This document shows, piece by piece, positions 28,467-38,748 of a DNA stretch of 64,000 nucleotides. This stretch comes from an uncultured Granulosicoccaceae bacterium. Lineage in GTDB: Bacteria > Pseudomonadota > Gammaproteobacteria > Granulosicoccales > Granulosicoccaceae. Each line of letters starts with the position of its first letter. Position 1 is the stretch's first letter. The stretch is from NCBI GenBank assembly GCA_937998875.1, contig CALLBO010000004.1, positions 1 through 64,000 on the forward strand, written 5' to 3'. Made by a program: the position numbers and the translations under genes. Below the pieces are notes generated by a model, which saw nothing but the letters and a program-made list of their open reading frames with translations, was not told the origin of the DNA and searched no databases.

Positions 28467-28906
28467 TGTGATTTCTACCTGTCAGATCTGGTTGGGGAAA
28501 AGTTCATAAGCGTTGCTGGTCAATAGCTATTCCGCTCGCACAGAAATACTGTACAAAACTACAATTGTGCAAAGCCGCTGCGCGCTATCGACAACCGGTG
28601 TGATGGGTGAGACCGGTGCTGTTACGCTCTATTTCAAGTGGGCCATCGGTCGCTGATCAACACGGCCTGTTCCCACGTTTCGCTCGGAATTTACGAAATG
28701 CCCGGCAATTCATTGTCGCCGAACACTGAATATGACATTTCAGCTGATCAGCGTCTAGTGGTGTTTGCCAAATTTATATCAAGCCGAGCCTCGCGCACAT
28801 TTCTGAGCGCTAATTTTCGGTTTTGAGGTGTTAAGAGCGTCGACAGTCACAGCTTGATACACTGTTTGCCGATAGCAAACTTAAGAGACGCAGCGCTGTC
28901 CTGAAA
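28467..28906. other. Divergent intergenic region between ilvB and M48 protease, 440 bp
   Basis: This region must carry the promoters of both divergent genes. I see no leader peptide rich in Leu/Ile/Val, no attenuator-type hairpin with a T-run, and no REP-family arms. The small plus-strand frame at 28638-28826 has no ribosome binding site and looks non-coding. Confidence 0.5.
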
Positions 28907-30361
28907 ATGATGAATACACGTTATTACACGAGCCTTCTTACCAGCACACTGCTTGCCTGCAGTGTGACGCTGAGTACCGGATCTTCTGCTGCATACCCCA
29001 AGCTCAATCTGCCGCAGATGGGTGAACCGGCCGATCAGGTCATGTCTCCGCGAGATGAAAAAAGAATCGGTCGCAGCTACATGCGGCAGATACGCACCCA
29101 CCTGCCACTAGTGCGCGATCCGGAAATTAATCACTACGTTCAGCGACTTGGCAAAAAACTGGTTTCGAGCCAGCCCGGTATCAACGCCGACGACTTCACA
29201 TTTTTTATTGTCGATAACCACGAAATAAATGCTTTCGCGCTTCCAGGTGGCTTTATAGGCATCAACAGCGGCTTGATAACGGCGGCCGCAAACGAATCCC
29301 AGCTCGCTAGTGTGATGGCACACGAAGCTGCGCACGTCATGCAACGTCACATTGCAAGACTTCACGCGAGTCAGGGCAATCAGGGCGTCAAAACTGCAGC
29401 TGCGATCATGGCGGCTATTCTGATTTCGCAAACCTCGGCCGAAGCGGGCCAGGCAGCATTGCTGACGGGTCTGGCCGCCAGCCGCCAATCAGCAATCAAT
29501 TTCACTCGCAGCAACGAGTACGACGCCGACCGGCTCGGCATCAAACTGCTCTCGGACGCTAACTACAACCCGCGTGGCATGGTGGATTTTTTTGAGGTAT
29601 TGCGTAAACGCACCGCACTCAATATCACCGAACAACTTGAGTTTCTGCGCACCCATCCGCTGACCAACAACCGTATTTCAGAGGCGCGCAACAACGCCGA
29701 GCGCCTCGAAAACCCGGTGGGCATTCAGGACAGCACCGACTTTCAGTTTCAACAGATGAAAATGCGGGTCGCGCATTCAGACAATCCGCAAATAATGCTT
29801 CGCGCGCTGAAAAACGGCCACATCAGCAACAGCGAATCTACCAGACTCTACGGCCAGATTCTGTTGCATCTCGACGCCGGCAGTGCCGGGCAGGCAAAGG
29901 CGCTTGCAGAGCAACTACTGTTCATTCAACCCTACAACAGTGCCGCCAAGCTAGCAGCTGCCAGAGTCGCACTGCAAACGAATGACTACGATCGTGCAGA
30001 GTCATTGTTGAAATCAATATCTGATATTCAACCGGACAACTACGCAGCGCTTGAATTGCTCATCGAGACTCTGGTACCACAGGGTAAAACCGACGTTGCC
30101 GAGCGCTCCATTCAGCAATATCTCCGCAGTACCTCAAGTCCGGTGCCGGATGTCTATCGCAAGTATGCAACTGTGCTGGAGTTAAAGGGCCAGGTGACAG
30201 CCGCACACGAGGCAATGGCTGATCATTATTTCTCGCTGGACGAAACCCGCGATGCGATGGGGCAACTCGAACTGGCGCTTAGATCAGCCGATGAAGAGTC
30301 CAACGCTTCGTCAAGGGTAGCCGCGAGGATTCAGCAGGTTCGCAGAGCGCTGGGGGAATAA
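28907..30361 (+). CDS. BepA-like periplasmic M48 metalloprotease with TPR tail
   Basis: This 484-aa secreted protein has an N-terminal signal peptide (MMNTRYYTSLLTSTLLACSV, cleavage near SSAA). The M48 peptidase domain carries HEAAHVMQRH (zinc His residues and catalytic Glu) and the downstream Glu in NEYDADRLG. The C-terminal half, from about residue 310, is TPR-like (AKLAAARVALQTNDYDRAESLL). This is the layout of BepA/YfgC, which degrades or assists outer-membrane proteins such as LptD. Length matches BepA (487). It is monocistronic and followed by REP-family repeats. Confidence 0.9.
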   Translation: MMNTRYYTSLLTSTLLACSVTLSTGSSAAYPKLNLPQMGEPADQVMSPRDEKRIGRSYMRQIRTHLPLVRDPEINHYVQRLGKKLVSSQPGINADDFTFFIVDNHEINAFALPGGFIGINSGLITAAANESQLASVMAHEAAHVMQRHIARLHASQGNQGVKTAAAIMAAILISQTSAEAGQAALLTGLAASRQSAINFTRSNEYDADRLGIKLLSDANYNPRGMVDFFEVLRKRTALNITEQLEFLRTHPLTNNRISEARNNAERLENPVGIQDSTDFQFQQMKMRVAHSDNPQIMLRALKNGHISNSESTRLYGQILLHLDAGSAGQAKALAEQLLFIQPYNSAAKLAAARVALQTNDYDRAESLLKSISDIQPDNYAALELLIETLVPQGKTDVAERSIQQYLRSTSSPVPDVYRKYATVLELKGQVTAAHEAMADHYFSLDETRDAMGQLELALRSADEESNASSRVAARIQQVRRALGE

Positions 30362-30397
30362 GAATTAGACTGTGACTTATGTACTTCTACGTTTCTC

Positions 30398-30826
30398 GTA
30401 GGAGGATAAGCGCAACCGCTGCCAGGCTTTCACTTAAGCACTACCGTTGCACGCCATCAATATTCGATCACTCTCATGGCGCATCCACCGTGTCACACTA
30501 GAAATCGATTCTGAGCTTGCGTGTAGCCGACTCGATAGAAATTCATTGGCTCTTAACTTTTAATGTACACAGACCTGCTCAACCTGACGAGCGTGGCATT
30601 GGTGGATGCGCGTTAAGATCGTGCAAGCATTGAAACAGTTCAAACGATAGGTTTGTGCGTCCACCTCAACCGCAGATGAAGCTTATCCCCCCTACTTTGA
30701 TTGTAATACGTGCGCTTCAGCACCTCGTTCTCGTAGGGGGAATATGCGCACCACGCCAAACCTCGCCCTATAAGCCTGTACGCTTGCGCGCCGTCACTAC
30801 TTGAACAGACTCACGCGCATCTACCA
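30398..30826. repeat. REP/BIME-like elements with expanded loops (locus C)
   Basis: Three half-elements are visible. A plus-oriented half at 30398-30489 runs from GTAGGAGGATAAGCGCA to GGCGCATCCACC. An inverted half at 30599-30695 runs from TTGGTGGATGCGCGTTAAG to GCTTATCCCCCCTAC. A second plus half lies at 30733-30826 (GTAGGGGGAATATGCGCACC to CGCGCATCTACC). The two arms of each REP are separated by roughly 60-70 nt instead of a few. The segment preceding the inverted half (CTGACGAGCGTGGCATTGG) recurs at loci D and E. No gene is seen in the interval 30362-30857. Confidence 0.8.
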
Positions 30827-30857
30827 GTGTCACGCTCGAATAGAAGCATTAAAGTTG

Positions 30858-30888
30858 AAGTAAAGCGCTTGCAGAACGCAAGCGCTGA
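30858..30888 (-). terminator. Probable intrinsic terminator of pckA
   Basis: AGCGCTTGC, loop of 5 nt, GCAAGCGCT forms a perfect 9-bp stem 14 bp beyond the pckA stop. On the minus strand it is followed by TTTACTTCAAC, a moderate T-rich tract. It is the last structure before the repeat cluster. Confidence 0.7.
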
Positions 30889-30900
30889 CAAGATTACTTT

Positions 30901-32526
30901 TTAAAGCTGCGGTCCTGCTGCGACCAATGACTTGCCTTCCGGGGTATCTGTATATCGTGCAAAGTTGTCAATAAACTGCTGTGCAAGATCACGTGCTTTG
31001 CCATCCCATTCAGCCGCGGTGCTATAGGTCTGGCGGGGATCAAGAATGCCGTCGGAAACACCTTGCAACGACACAGGCACCGCCAGATTGAACACCGGCA
31101 CATCGATAGTTTCTGCGTCATCGATTTCGCCGCTTAAAATGGCATCGATAATGGCACGCGTATCTTTAATAGAGATGCGTTCACCGGTGCCATTCCAGCC
31201 AGTATTTACCAGATAAGCTGTCGCACCGGATTGCTCCATTCGCTTTACCAGCTCCTCTCCATAACGAGTTGGGTGAAGTGTTAAAAACGCTGCACCAAAG
31301 CAAGCAGAGAAAGTCGGGGTCGGTTCGGTAACACCCCGCTCGGTACCTGCAAGCTTGGCGGTAAACCCAGACAGAAAATGATACTTGGTCTGCTCAGGTG
31401 TCAGGCGTGATACCGGTGGTAGTACACCAAACGCATCTGCAGAAAGGAATATAACCTTGTTGGCGTGTCCGCCCTTGGAAACCGGTTTCACGATATTGTG
31501 AATATGTTCAATCGGGTATGACACCCGGGCGTTTTCAGTTTTAGAGGGATCATCAAAATCAATTGATCCATCATCGCGAACCACTACATTTTCAAGCAAA
31601 GCATCGCGTTTTATTGCGCCGTAGATGTCAGGCTCAGCCTCTGCACTAAGCCGAATGGTCTTTGCATAGCAGCCACCTTCATAGTTGAAGACACCGTCAT
31701 CATCCCAGCCATGCTCATCATCACCCAACAACTGACGTTTGGGATCTGCTGACAATGTGGTTTTACCTGTTCCGGACAAACCAAAGAACACGGCAACATC
31801 CCCGTCACTGCCCATGTTAGCCGAGCAATGCATTGATGCGATGCCTTTCTGCGGTAGCAGATAGTTCATTACGGCAAACATGCCTTTCTTCATCTCACCG
31901 CCATACCAGGTGCCGCCAATCAGCTGCATCTTCTCGGTTAGATTAAACGCGATGAAATTATCTGAATTGAGGCCGTGCTGCTGCCATTTCTCATTGATGG
32001 TTTTTGCACCATTCATGACAACAAAATCCGGCTCGTAGCCTGCCAGCTCGTTTACAGAAGGACGAATAAACATGTTGGTGACAAAATGAGCCTGCCATGC
32101 GACTTCCATGATAAAGCGCACTGCAAGACGGGTATCTTTGTTGGCACCGCAGTAGGTATCAACGACGAAAAGCCGCTTACCGGAAAGCTGCTCTGTCACC
32201 GCGCCGTGCAGATCATTCCAAACGTTCTGATCAATAGCCTGGTTATCGTTGCGTCCCTGATCCGACCACCACAGCGTGTCGCGAGTGACATCGTCTTTGA
32301 CAATATATTTGTCCTTCGGGGAACGTCCGGTGAACTCACCCGTATCGACGGCAACTGCCCCGAGATCGGTGACAACTGCACGTTCAAAACCCTGAAGATC
32401 ATCCCTTGTTTCTTCAACAAACAGAGTTTCAAAGGATGGGTTGTGGACGACTTCAAGGACGTTATTGATGCCATAAACAGACAAATCAACGGCCTCGCCC
32501 AGCTTTTTCGCGGCGCTACTCGTCAT
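30901..32526 (-). CDS. pckA: Phosphoenolpyruvate carboxykinase (ATP)
   Basis: This enzyme converts oxaloacetate and ATP to PEP in gluconeogenesis. The 541-aa length is that of ATP-type PckA. The P-loop [16 protein letters not shown], the PckA signature around [22 protein letters not shown], and [20 protein letters not shown] near the C-terminus are all visible. A clear AGGAGAG ribosome binding site lies just before the ATG at 32526. A hairpin terminator follows. It is a single-gene transcription unit. Confidence 0.96.
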   Translation of the reverse strand: MTSSAAKKLGEAVDLSVYGINNVLEVVHNPSFETLFVEETRDDLQGFERAVVTDLGAVAVDTGEFTGRSPKDKYIVKDDVTRDTLWWSDQGRNDNQAIDQNVWNDLHGAVTEQLSGKRLFVVDTYCGANKDTRLAVRFIMEVAWQAHFVTNMFIRPSVNELAGYEPDFVVMNGAKTINEKWQQHGLNSDNFIAFNLTEKMQLIGGTWYGGEMKKGMFAVMNYLLPQKGIASMHCSANMGSDGDVAVFFGLSGTGKTTLSADPKRQLLGDDEHGWDDDGVFNYEGGCYAKTIRLSAEAEPDIYGAIKRDALLENVVVRDDGSIDFDDPSKTENARVSYPIEHIHNIVKPVSKGGHANKVIFLSADAFGVLPPVSRLTPEQTKYHFLSGFTAKLAGTERGVTEPTPTFSACFGAAFLTLHPTRYGEELVKRMEQSGATAYLVNTGWNGTGERISIKDTRAIIDAILSGEIDDAETIDVPVFNLAVPVSLQGVSDGILDPRQTYSTAAEWDGKARDLAQQFIDNFARYTDTPEGKSLVAAGPQL

Positions 32527-32849
32527 TTAGCTCTCCTGCAAGATTACTAAAAAATATTGTTATTTTGCACAATAGCTTTTTCCCGCAATCAAAACAACCG
32601 TGCCGGTAACAGCGGTACGACCGGAAATTGTTGTAAAAACACCTCGTGCTTATGGGTAATGGCGACAACAAACCAAATAACTAAACCAGCTCGATAATCC
32701 CGGCCTTACGGATTCGACTTGTACCCCTATAAATCCGGATAAATAGAACTAGATGTCAAAAAATGCATAATGCGGGCCGCAACTATTCACTCGGCATGAA
32801 ATATCCGGATACTATTACCCAACTTTGCTAATGAAGTACCGGAGTGACT
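32527..32849. other. Divergent intergenic region, pckA and lipoprotein promoters
   Basis: About 320 bp of AT-rich DNA separate pckA from the divergent lipoprotein gene. Apart from the two ribosome binding sites at its edges (AGGAGAG for pckA, GGAG for the lipoprotein) I could not assign a specific operator or structured RNA. Confidence 0.45.
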
Positions 32850-33527
32850 ATGTATTTGAAAATGATTGTCAGCACAATTCTCATAGGCACACTGCCTGGT
32901 TGTGCATTTTTCGAGGATCCGTTAGACACTCCCGAAGCCCCCATCCCTTTGGAATCCAGCCCTTCTGCAACCACGCAGAACGAGCGACTTAAAGTACCGG
33001 CACCCCCACCGTTACCCACTGCATCGCAAGACAATTCCGCATCTCAAGACAACAGTGAAAAGCCAGTCTCAGCCCCATCAAATGTAATCTGGTTTACCGT
33101 TTCGAGCATATTCGAAGTTCCGGAAAATGTTTCAAACCTCTCTTTCGTGCACTTCACGGATCGCAGTAGTCGACGTGAGAAAGCACTATGTGAAGCGTTA
33201 CTTAACCGACACCCGATTACCAGTCCGGCCGACGTTCCAGCAAACGCACGTGATCTGATTGTCTGGCCGATTGCTGAAGGTGCATCTGCTGACAACTGCA
33301 GTGCCATGGTTGAAGCTCACGAGCCGCTCGATATCAGCAGCCAGACAGCCGCTACCGTCAATTCGAATGGACCTTACGTCCTGACCCGCAATTCGCAAAG
33401 TGAGAAACAGATGATTTACGATTTCTCAGCGATTCGGACAACTAATCTCGCAAAAGAATTAGATGAGTGGCGAAAAGTACTCAGCTCAAGCATCGAAAAC
33501 TGGCCACCAGTGATTAAACCCCGATAG
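32850..33527 (+). CDS. Putative lipoprotein of unknown function
   Basis: This 225-aa protein has an N-terminal lipoprotein signal (MYLKMIVSTILIGTLPGCAFF, lipobox LPGC), then a low-complexity Pro/Ser/Thr linker to about residue 75 that includes a short repeat (SQDNSASQDNS), then a globular domain starting IWFTVSSIFEVPENVSNLSFV. I use ATG 32850 rather than the GTG at 32844, because GGAG sits 5 nt upstream of the ATG. The residue after the lipobox Cys is Ala, so retention in the inner membrane by the Asp rule is not indicated. The family is not recognised. Confidence 0.75.
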   Translation: MYLKMIVSTILIGTLPGCAFFEDPLDTPEAPIPLESSPSATTQNERLKVPAPPPLPTASQDNSASQDNSEKPVSAPSNVIWFTVSSIFEVPENVSNLSFVHFTDRSSRREKALCEALLNRHPITSPADVPANARDLIVWPIAEGASADNCSAMVEAHEPLDISSQTAATVNSNGPYVLTRNSQSEKQMIYDFSAIRTTNLAKELDEWRKVLSSSIENWPPVIKPR

Positions 33528-33579
33528 GGGTATCGGCCAGGGCTGACTGAGTTACCGGACTGCCGGGGCAACCTGTTCG

Positions 33580-34197
33580 TCAGGCTGCGTTTTTGAAGTC
33601 ATCAACTAATTGCACGTGCGTCATGCCGGAAGAGCTTTCTGTGCGAGGATCAGTGGACAACGCCAGTACTTCCGCAACCAGCGCAGCACGCTGCTGCTGA
33701 ATCGTTGCAACCCTCTGCTCTGCCTGCACCAGCTTGTGTTCCTGCAGTGCTACAGTCATGGCAAAGTTGCGGTAGCTTTCCTGCAGGAGTGAGAGCCCGT
33801 CAGCAGATTCGGCAGGGACAAGCTCGTCCATCGAGGTCAACCTCGACTCCGCCTGGTGTAACTGGTCTCGCGATCGATCGAGGCATATCTCAAGACTCTG
33901 GCAACGCTCCTCCCATTTCGCATAATCTGCAACCAGCGCTGCGTCCTGTTCCTGAAGAATGACCAGGCGATCAGCATGATCCTGTTCAGTATCATTACGA
34001 CACAGCAGGTGCACATTATTCTGCACAACACTACTATTATTTTCAGCAAACCGCTCGCGAGTATCTTGCAGAGAATCACTGTCTGCGCGTCGACGAGCAG
34101 CGGATATCCAACCAGGTAACCATCGCATCACTAGTGGTCGCAATACGGTGCTGTGTGTTTGTAGCTTATCTGAACCCAACGGTATGGCTCCGGTCAT
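33580..34197 (-). CDS. Coiled-coil protein of unknown function
   Basis: This 205-aa soluble protein has residues 65-175 strongly heptad-like and rich in Glu, Gln, Arg and Leu (for example LVQAEQRVATIQQQRAALVAEVL). The N-terminal 40 residues are basic with a short hydrophobic patch (LRPLVMRWLPGWIS), and the last segment is Ser/Thr-rich. There is no signal peptide or enzyme motif. It converges with the upstream lipoprotein gene. Compositional coherence supports coding, but the function is unknown. Confidence 0.55.
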   Translation of the reverse strand: MTGAIPLGSDKLQTHSTVLRPLVMRWLPGWISAARRRADSDSLQDTRERFAENNSSVVQNNVHLLCRNDTEQDHADRLVILQEQDAALVADYAKWEERCQSLEICLDRSRDQLHQAESRLTSMDELVPAESADGLSLLQESYRNFAMTVALQEHKLVQAEQRVATIQQQRAALVAEVLALSTDPRTESSSGMTHVQLVDDFKNAA

Positions 34198-34377
34198 ACT
34201 GGTTAATGCAATAGATCTTCGGGCTACGCTTTAGTTATCAATAATGACTGTCGCCCGCGCGGACGGGTGTAGCGGCAGATTGACCGGATACTTTAGTCGC
34301 GGCCCGATACCCTTGATATACTCAGTGCATCCAGAAATCCAGACTTGCAGCACACCAGCCCGGAAGCCAACACCACA

Positions 34378-35331
34378 ATGCTCTTTTATTTTTTCCTCCT
34401 TGCTGTGGTCGCGATTTATCTTGCAGGTCCGAAAGTTTCCATTGATACCAGCTACACCATACCCGTCTTGCCGGATGATCTTGACCAATACCTGGAACAA
34501 TCTGAAAGTCAATTTGACGATCTCACACCGGGGACAGAGAAGATCATCCACTGGGCAAACCCCGAACAAAAAGAACAAACTCCCATAGCATTTGTTTATT
34601 TTCATGGTTTCTCGGCAACTCGGCAGGAAGCCATGCCAGTACCGGATCTGGTCGCACAACATTTTGACAGCAACATCTTTTACACAAGACTGACAGGCAA
34701 CGGCCGAAGTGCCGACGCGGTAGCTGAGGGTAGTGTGAATACCTGGGTCAACGATGCCAGTGAAGCAATGGCAATCGCCAAACGACTGGGGCGCAAAACC
34801 ATAATAATAGGTTGCTCGACAGGCGCATCGTTAGGTTGGAGGACTGCATGCCAGGAAGACTTTACTGCACAGACAGAAGCTTTGGTGTTTTTCTCACCCA
34901 ACTTCGGACTCGCTGATACCAGAGGAACACTGTTAACAAAAAGGTGGGGAAAACAACTGGCAGAGGCAATTATCGGCAAATATCGGGAAAGCGAGCCCGT
35001 ATCCAGTGCACATGAGAAATTCTGGGCCCTTCGCTATCCGAGTAAAGCGCTTTTACCGATGATGGGGATCGTCAAGGTCGCGAGAAAAATTAAACCCGCT
35101 CTCTGGAAGAAACCTGTTTTTATCGTCTACTCACCATACGATGACACCGTAGATGCAAACAAAATCCAGAAATTTTATCAAAAGCTAAACTGTCGAAAGC
35201 GCATACTTGAGATTGATGACCCGAAAGCGCCGAGTCAACATGTCATTGTAGGTGACATTCTGGCGCCGCAAAATACAGAACGTGTTACCGAAGCGATTAT
35301 CGATTTTATAGAAACAGACGTATTGCAATAA
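34378..35331 (+). CDS. Membrane-anchored alpha/beta hydrolase
   Basis: This 317-aa protein starts with a hydrophobic N-terminal helix (MLFYFFLLAVVAIYLAG) that acts as signal anchor. The alpha/beta-hydrolase core has the oxyanion-loop motif YFHGFSATRQE, the nucleophile elbow GCSTGAS (Ser147), the acid Asp in YSPYDDTVD and the His in SQHVIVGD. It is related to esterases and carboxylesterases of the serine hydrolase superfamily. ATG 34378 is preferred over the TTG at 34345, because the hydrophobic helix begins there. The substrate is unknown. Confidence 0.82.
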   Translation: MLFYFFLLAVVAIYLAGPKVSIDTSYTIPVLPDDLDQYLEQSESQFDDLTPGTEKIIHWANPEQKEQTPIAFVYFHGFSATRQEAMPVPDLVAQHFDSNIFYTRLTGNGRSADAVAEGSVNTWVNDASEAMAIAKRLGRKTIIIGCSTGASLGWRTACQEDFTAQTEALVFFSPNFGLADTRGTLLTKRWGKQLAEAIIGKYRESEPVSSAHEKFWALRYPSKALLPMMGIVKVARKIKPALWKKPVFIVYSPYDDTVDANKIQKFYQKLNCRKRILEIDDPKAPSQHVIVGDILAPQNTERVTEAIIDFIETDVLQ

Positions 35332-35365
35332 GTTACTACATCACCTAAAACACAAAAAACGCGCT

Positions 35366-36013
35366 CTACTGGTTTTCAAATGAAGTAAGCCTGTCATCCA
35401 TATCACTTAGAATAACAAGATTTGTAAAGCCGCTACGCGGCATCACAAATAGTGAACATGGATGCGTCACAACCTGAGCAACTTTTTTAGCTGCAGATGG
35501 CTTTATCTGTCCGATTCTAAGTAATGCATCCTGTCCCTTTATTTCAAGCTTATCGCCGAGTACTGATACACCTACCCCTCTACTACCGGCAACACCAAAA
35601 TCCACTAACAATGCACCCTGTTTACTGAAGTCGATTTGAGCAGTTACCCGCTTTGCCTCATCCTCTTTCAAAGGCGATAACCAGTCATCCAGCACCACCT
35701 CATCAGTGAACCAGATAAATCCGCCTCGCGACAAAGCTTCACATCGATCAGTCTGAAAGATTGCCCTGACAGGCATGCTCGTCGCCGTTTTCAGGGTTGC
35801 TGCAGATTTCTGCACTGCGACCGAAGGGTTGTTATTGCCACTACGGCCGCTGTTTAAAATAACGTTGCCACCACCCTTAACAGACGGTGCAACTGGAGGA
35901 GCAGGTAACGATTCTGTTACCGTTTCCAGTTCAGGTGCCGGTTCAAGCACACCGCAGGCAGATACCGCAACGGCGATCAGTGCAGACACAGATACTTTCA
36001 ACAGGCAATTCAT
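35366..36013 (-). CDS. Putative lipoprotein of unknown function
   Basis: This 215-aa protein starts MNCLLKVSVSALIAVAVSACGVLEP, with lipobox VSAC. A Pro/Val/Ser-rich linker with GGGN and SGNNN follows to about residue 75, and then a globular domain (RCEALSRGGFIWFTDEVVLDDW). The ORF track start is five residues earlier. It converges with the hydrolase gene. It is compositionally similar to, but not recognisably homologous with, the lipoprotein at 32850. No named family was recognised. Confidence 0.7.
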   Translation of the reverse strand: MNCLLKVSVSALIAVAVSACGVLEPAPELETVTESLPAPPVAPSVKGGGNVILNSGRSGNNNPSVAVQKSAATLKTATSMPVRAIFQTDRCEALSRGGFIWFTDEVVLDDWLSPLKEDEAKRVTAQIDFSKQGALLVDFGVAGSRGVGVSVLGDKLEIKGQDALLRIGQIKPSAAKKVAQVVTHPCSLFVMPRSGFTNLVILSDMDDRLTSFENQ

Positions 36014-36126
36014 GGACTCAGCTCGCATACCAGTTACCAGCCTATTCTATATTAAAACCAAACCCCGGTGAAACCATCCACCAGATTGCCGCTATAAACA
36101 CGATGCCCTCCGGCATCGAGTTAGAC

Positions 36127-37506
36127 TTAAGTTTCCGTCACCGCTTTGAGAACATCATGCTGGGTGATAATTCGCATTTTATCGCCACCATCCGGCACCA
36201 TCACAGCGGGGTTATCACGATTTATAATTGACGCCAGAACATCGAGCGTTGTGTCTTTGGGTACAATTTGAAACGGCTCGCCCATCACATCTGATACGGA
36301 CGTTTCTTTTACCGACGGATTCTCCATGATCATAGCCAGCAACCTGGAGTCTATTAAGCTACCGACAAAGCTTCCGTTATCAGACACTGGCGCTTGTGAA
36401 ACATTGGCCTGTGTCATCTGCAGTACAGCCTCACTCACCGTGGTAGAAACATCCACACTTAACATGGCACGATCCTGATCGAAGGACCCGATAATATCTC
36501 TTGCAGTGGCATAGTCCCGTTCTTCAAGGAAACCGTGATCTTTCATCCAGCTATCGCTATACACTTTGCCAAGATAACGGGTACCGTGGTCCGGCAAAAT
36601 TATAACCAGCACATCATCTTTTTGAAGATTGTTTTCTGCCGCCCAGTCCAAAGCACCCGCAACCGCCGAACCGCAGGACCAGCCGCAGAATAATCCTTCC
36701 TCACGTGCAAGCCTGCGAGTCATGATTGCAGCGTCTTTGTCTGTGACTTTGACAAAGTGATCAATCAAATCAAAATCTACGTTCTTTGGCAGTATATCTT
36801 CACCAATCCCCTCGGTCATGTACGGATAGATTTCGGATTCATCAAACACACCAGTCTCTTTGTACTTTTTAAATACAGAGCCATACGTATCGATACCAAC
36901 TGTAACTACATCACGATTCTGCTCTTTTAAATATTTAGCAACGCCACACATACTTCCGCCGGTTCCGACCCCGGCAAAGTAGTGGGTGATCGTACCGTCA
37001 GTATCTTCCCAGATCTCAGGACCGGTCGTTTCGTAGTGTGCCTGCGAGTTAGACAGGTTGTCGTACTGATTCGGGTAAATGGAATTGGGATTATCCAGGT
37101 GAGCCTGCTTTGCGACCGAATAGTAGGAACGCGGATCGTCAGCGTCGACGCTGGTCGGGCAAACAATAACCTCAGCACCTACAGCCCGCAAAATATCTAT
37201 TTTTTCCTGCGATTGTTTATCAGCCAAGGTAAAGATACATTTATATCCTTTGGCAATTGCCGCTAGCGCCAGACCCATGCCGGTGTTGCCGGATGTGCCC
37301 TCGATTATCGTTCCACCAGGCTTCAAGGTGCCGGCTTTCTCGGCATCTTCAACCATCTTGATCGCCATACGATCCTTCATGGAATTACCGGGATTAAAGT
37401 ACTCAACTTTAACCAGTATCTGACATGGCAGATTTGCACCGATTTTGTTGAGCTTTACCATTGGGGTATTGCCAATAGTATCGATAATATGATCGTGCAC
37501 TTTCAT
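36127..37506 (-). CDS. Cystathionine beta-synthase with C-terminal CBS domains
   Basis: This 459-aa fold-type II PLP enzyme has Lys44 in NPGNSMKDRMA as Schiff base, EGTSGNTGMGLAL (substrate loop) and GVGTGGSMCGVA (phosphate loop). Residues from about 335 to the end form a pair of CBS domains (DRAMLSVDVSTTVSEAV, DVMGEPFQIVPKDTTLDVLA) that could sense an adenosyl ligand. It condenses serine (or O-acetylserine) with homocysteine to make cystathionine (or cysteine) in reverse transsulfuration. It is the last gene of an operon with a cysteine desulfurase and a gamma-glutamyltransferase homologue. The bacterial long form with CBS domains is like the eukaryotic enzyme without the haem domain. Confidence 0.9.
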   Translation of the reverse strand: MKVHDHIIDTIGNTPMVKLNKIGANLPCQILVKVEYFNPGNSMKDRMAIKMVEDAEKAGTLKPGGTIIEGTSGNTGMGLALAAIAKGYKCIFTLADKQSQEKIDILRAVGAEVIVCPTSVDADDPRSYYSVAKQAHLDNPNSIYPNQYDNLSNSQAHYETTGPEIWEDTDGTITHYFAGVGTGGSMCGVAKYLKEQNRDVVTVGIDTYGSVFKKYKETGVFDESEIYPYMTEGIGEDILPKNVDFDLIDHFVKVTDKDAAIMTRRLAREEGLFCGWSCGSAVAGALDWAAENNLQKDDVLVIILPDHGTRYLGKVYSDSWMKDHGFLEERDYATARDIIGSFDQDRAMLSVDVSTTVSEAVLQMTQANVSQAPVSDNGSFVGSLIDSRLLAMIMENPSVKETSVSDVMGEPFQIVPKDTTLDVLASIINRDNPAVMVPDGGDKMRIITQHDVLKAVTET

Positions 37507-37530
37507 TGTGTTGTTCCGGTGAACATTGCG

Positions 37531-38739
37531 TCACTGAAGTAGTTGTGTGATTGATTCCAGAAGATGATCTATATCAGCGCTCTCGGTAAAATACCCCGGG
37601 GATACACGAACAGCACCACCCGCCTCTGCGGTACCAAAAGCACTATGGACTGCAGGTGCGCAATGCAAGCCGGCACGAACGCAAACATGAGCATCAGCAT
37701 CAAGCATCTCAGCCATTTGTTGAGCCGGCATACCGTCTACCAGAAAGCTGAGTGTCGCCACATATTCGTTTTGTTCTGCTCGCTGCCCCATCAGCCTTAC
37801 GCGCTCGACTGATGCAAGATGATCCCATATTTTTTTAGAGTGTGTGGTTTCTGTCTTGTGTATGTGATGTCTGGCCGCCTTACAGTTAGCTGCGTGATCG
37901 ACTGTCTTTTCTTCCAACACAGACTGTCCAAGCGCTGCAAACCATTTTTGGGCAGCATTAAGCCCAGCCACACCCGGTATAGATATCGTGCCAGCTTCCA
38001 GCCTGTGCGGATAAGTGTCCGGTTGAAATGCAGAAATAGAATCCATACCAGTACCCCCAAAACGACTGGCTTGCAGTTCGACATTTTCAGCAACGATCAT
38101 CCCGCCGATACCCATCGGCCCGAACAGACCTTTATGGCCAGTGAACGTCAGAACGTCAATACCGTCTGCCATATCAACATCCAGAACGCCAGCGGTCTGT
38201 GCCGTATCAACAATCACCAACACACCATGTTGTTTCGCAACTGCGGCAATAGCGCCAAGATCCTGCACAATGCCAATCACATTGGATGCATGGTTTACAA
38301 CAATTGCTTTAGTTTTCTCGGTGATACCATCGGCGACCGAATCGATACCGATTAGACCCGACTCATCTGGATTAAGTACAGACACCTCGACACCCATATC
38401 ACGCCGCATGTGATTGACCGGACGCAGTACCGCATTGTGATCAAGCTGCGATATCACGATATGATCGCCAGTGCGCAACAAGCCCTTCAATGCCACGTTC
38501 AATGAGTCCGTCGCATTTTGAGTGAAGACCACCCGATTCGGATCACCAGTGAAACCGAAAAACTGCGCCAGCATTTTTCGGGTAGAGAAAATCATTTGCT
38601 CGGCTTCGATGGCGAGCGTGTGTCCTGACCTTCCCGGGTTTACCCCGTGGGACCGAAAAAATCGATCCATAAACTCGTAAACCGGTTCAGGCTTGGGCCA
38701 GGTGGTCGCCGCATTATCAAAATAATAGTTATCTTTCAT
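37531..38739 (-). CDS. Class-V aminotransferase fold cysteine desulfurase-like enzyme
   Basis: This 402-aa PLP enzyme begins YYFDNAATTWPKPE, characteristic of the cysteine desulfurase subfamily. Lys203 lies in FTGHKGLFGPMG, and the sulfur-acceptor Cys360 is in VRAGLHCAPAVH, with another Cys at 353. It should abstract sulfur from cysteine to give a protein persulfide. The loop is short as in group II (SufS/CsdA) desulfurases. It is 9 bp after the gamma-glutamyltransferase gene and 24 bp before cystathionine beta-synthase, so it belongs to a sulfur/cysteine operon rather than an iron-sulfur cluster operon. Confidence 0.88.
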   Translation of the reverse strand: MKDNYYFDNAATTWPKPEPVYEFMDRFFRSHGVNPGRSGHTLAIEAEQMIFSTRKMLAQFFGFTGDPNRVVFTQNATDSLNVALKGLLRTGDHIVISQLDHNAVLRPVNHMRRDMGVEVSVLNPDESGLIGIDSVADGITEKTKAIVVNHASNVIGIVQDLGAIAAVAKQHGVLVIVDTAQTAGVLDVDMADGIDVLTFTGHKGLFGPMGIGGMIVAENVELQASRFGGTGMDSISAFQPDTYPHRLEAGTISIPGVAGLNAAQKWFAALGQSVLEEKTVDHAANCKAARHHIHKTETTHSKKIWDHLASVERVRLMGQRAEQNEYVATLSFLVDGMPAQQMAEMLDADAHVCVRAGLHCAPAVHSAFGTAEAGGAVRVSPGYFTESADIDHLLESITQLLQ

Positions 38740-38748
38740 AAAAGGATC

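Noticed and set aside
31975-32550. 191-aa plus ORF antisense to pckA
   Set aside because: Fully overlapped by the well-supported PEP carboxykinase gene, and its start region has no ribosome binding site.
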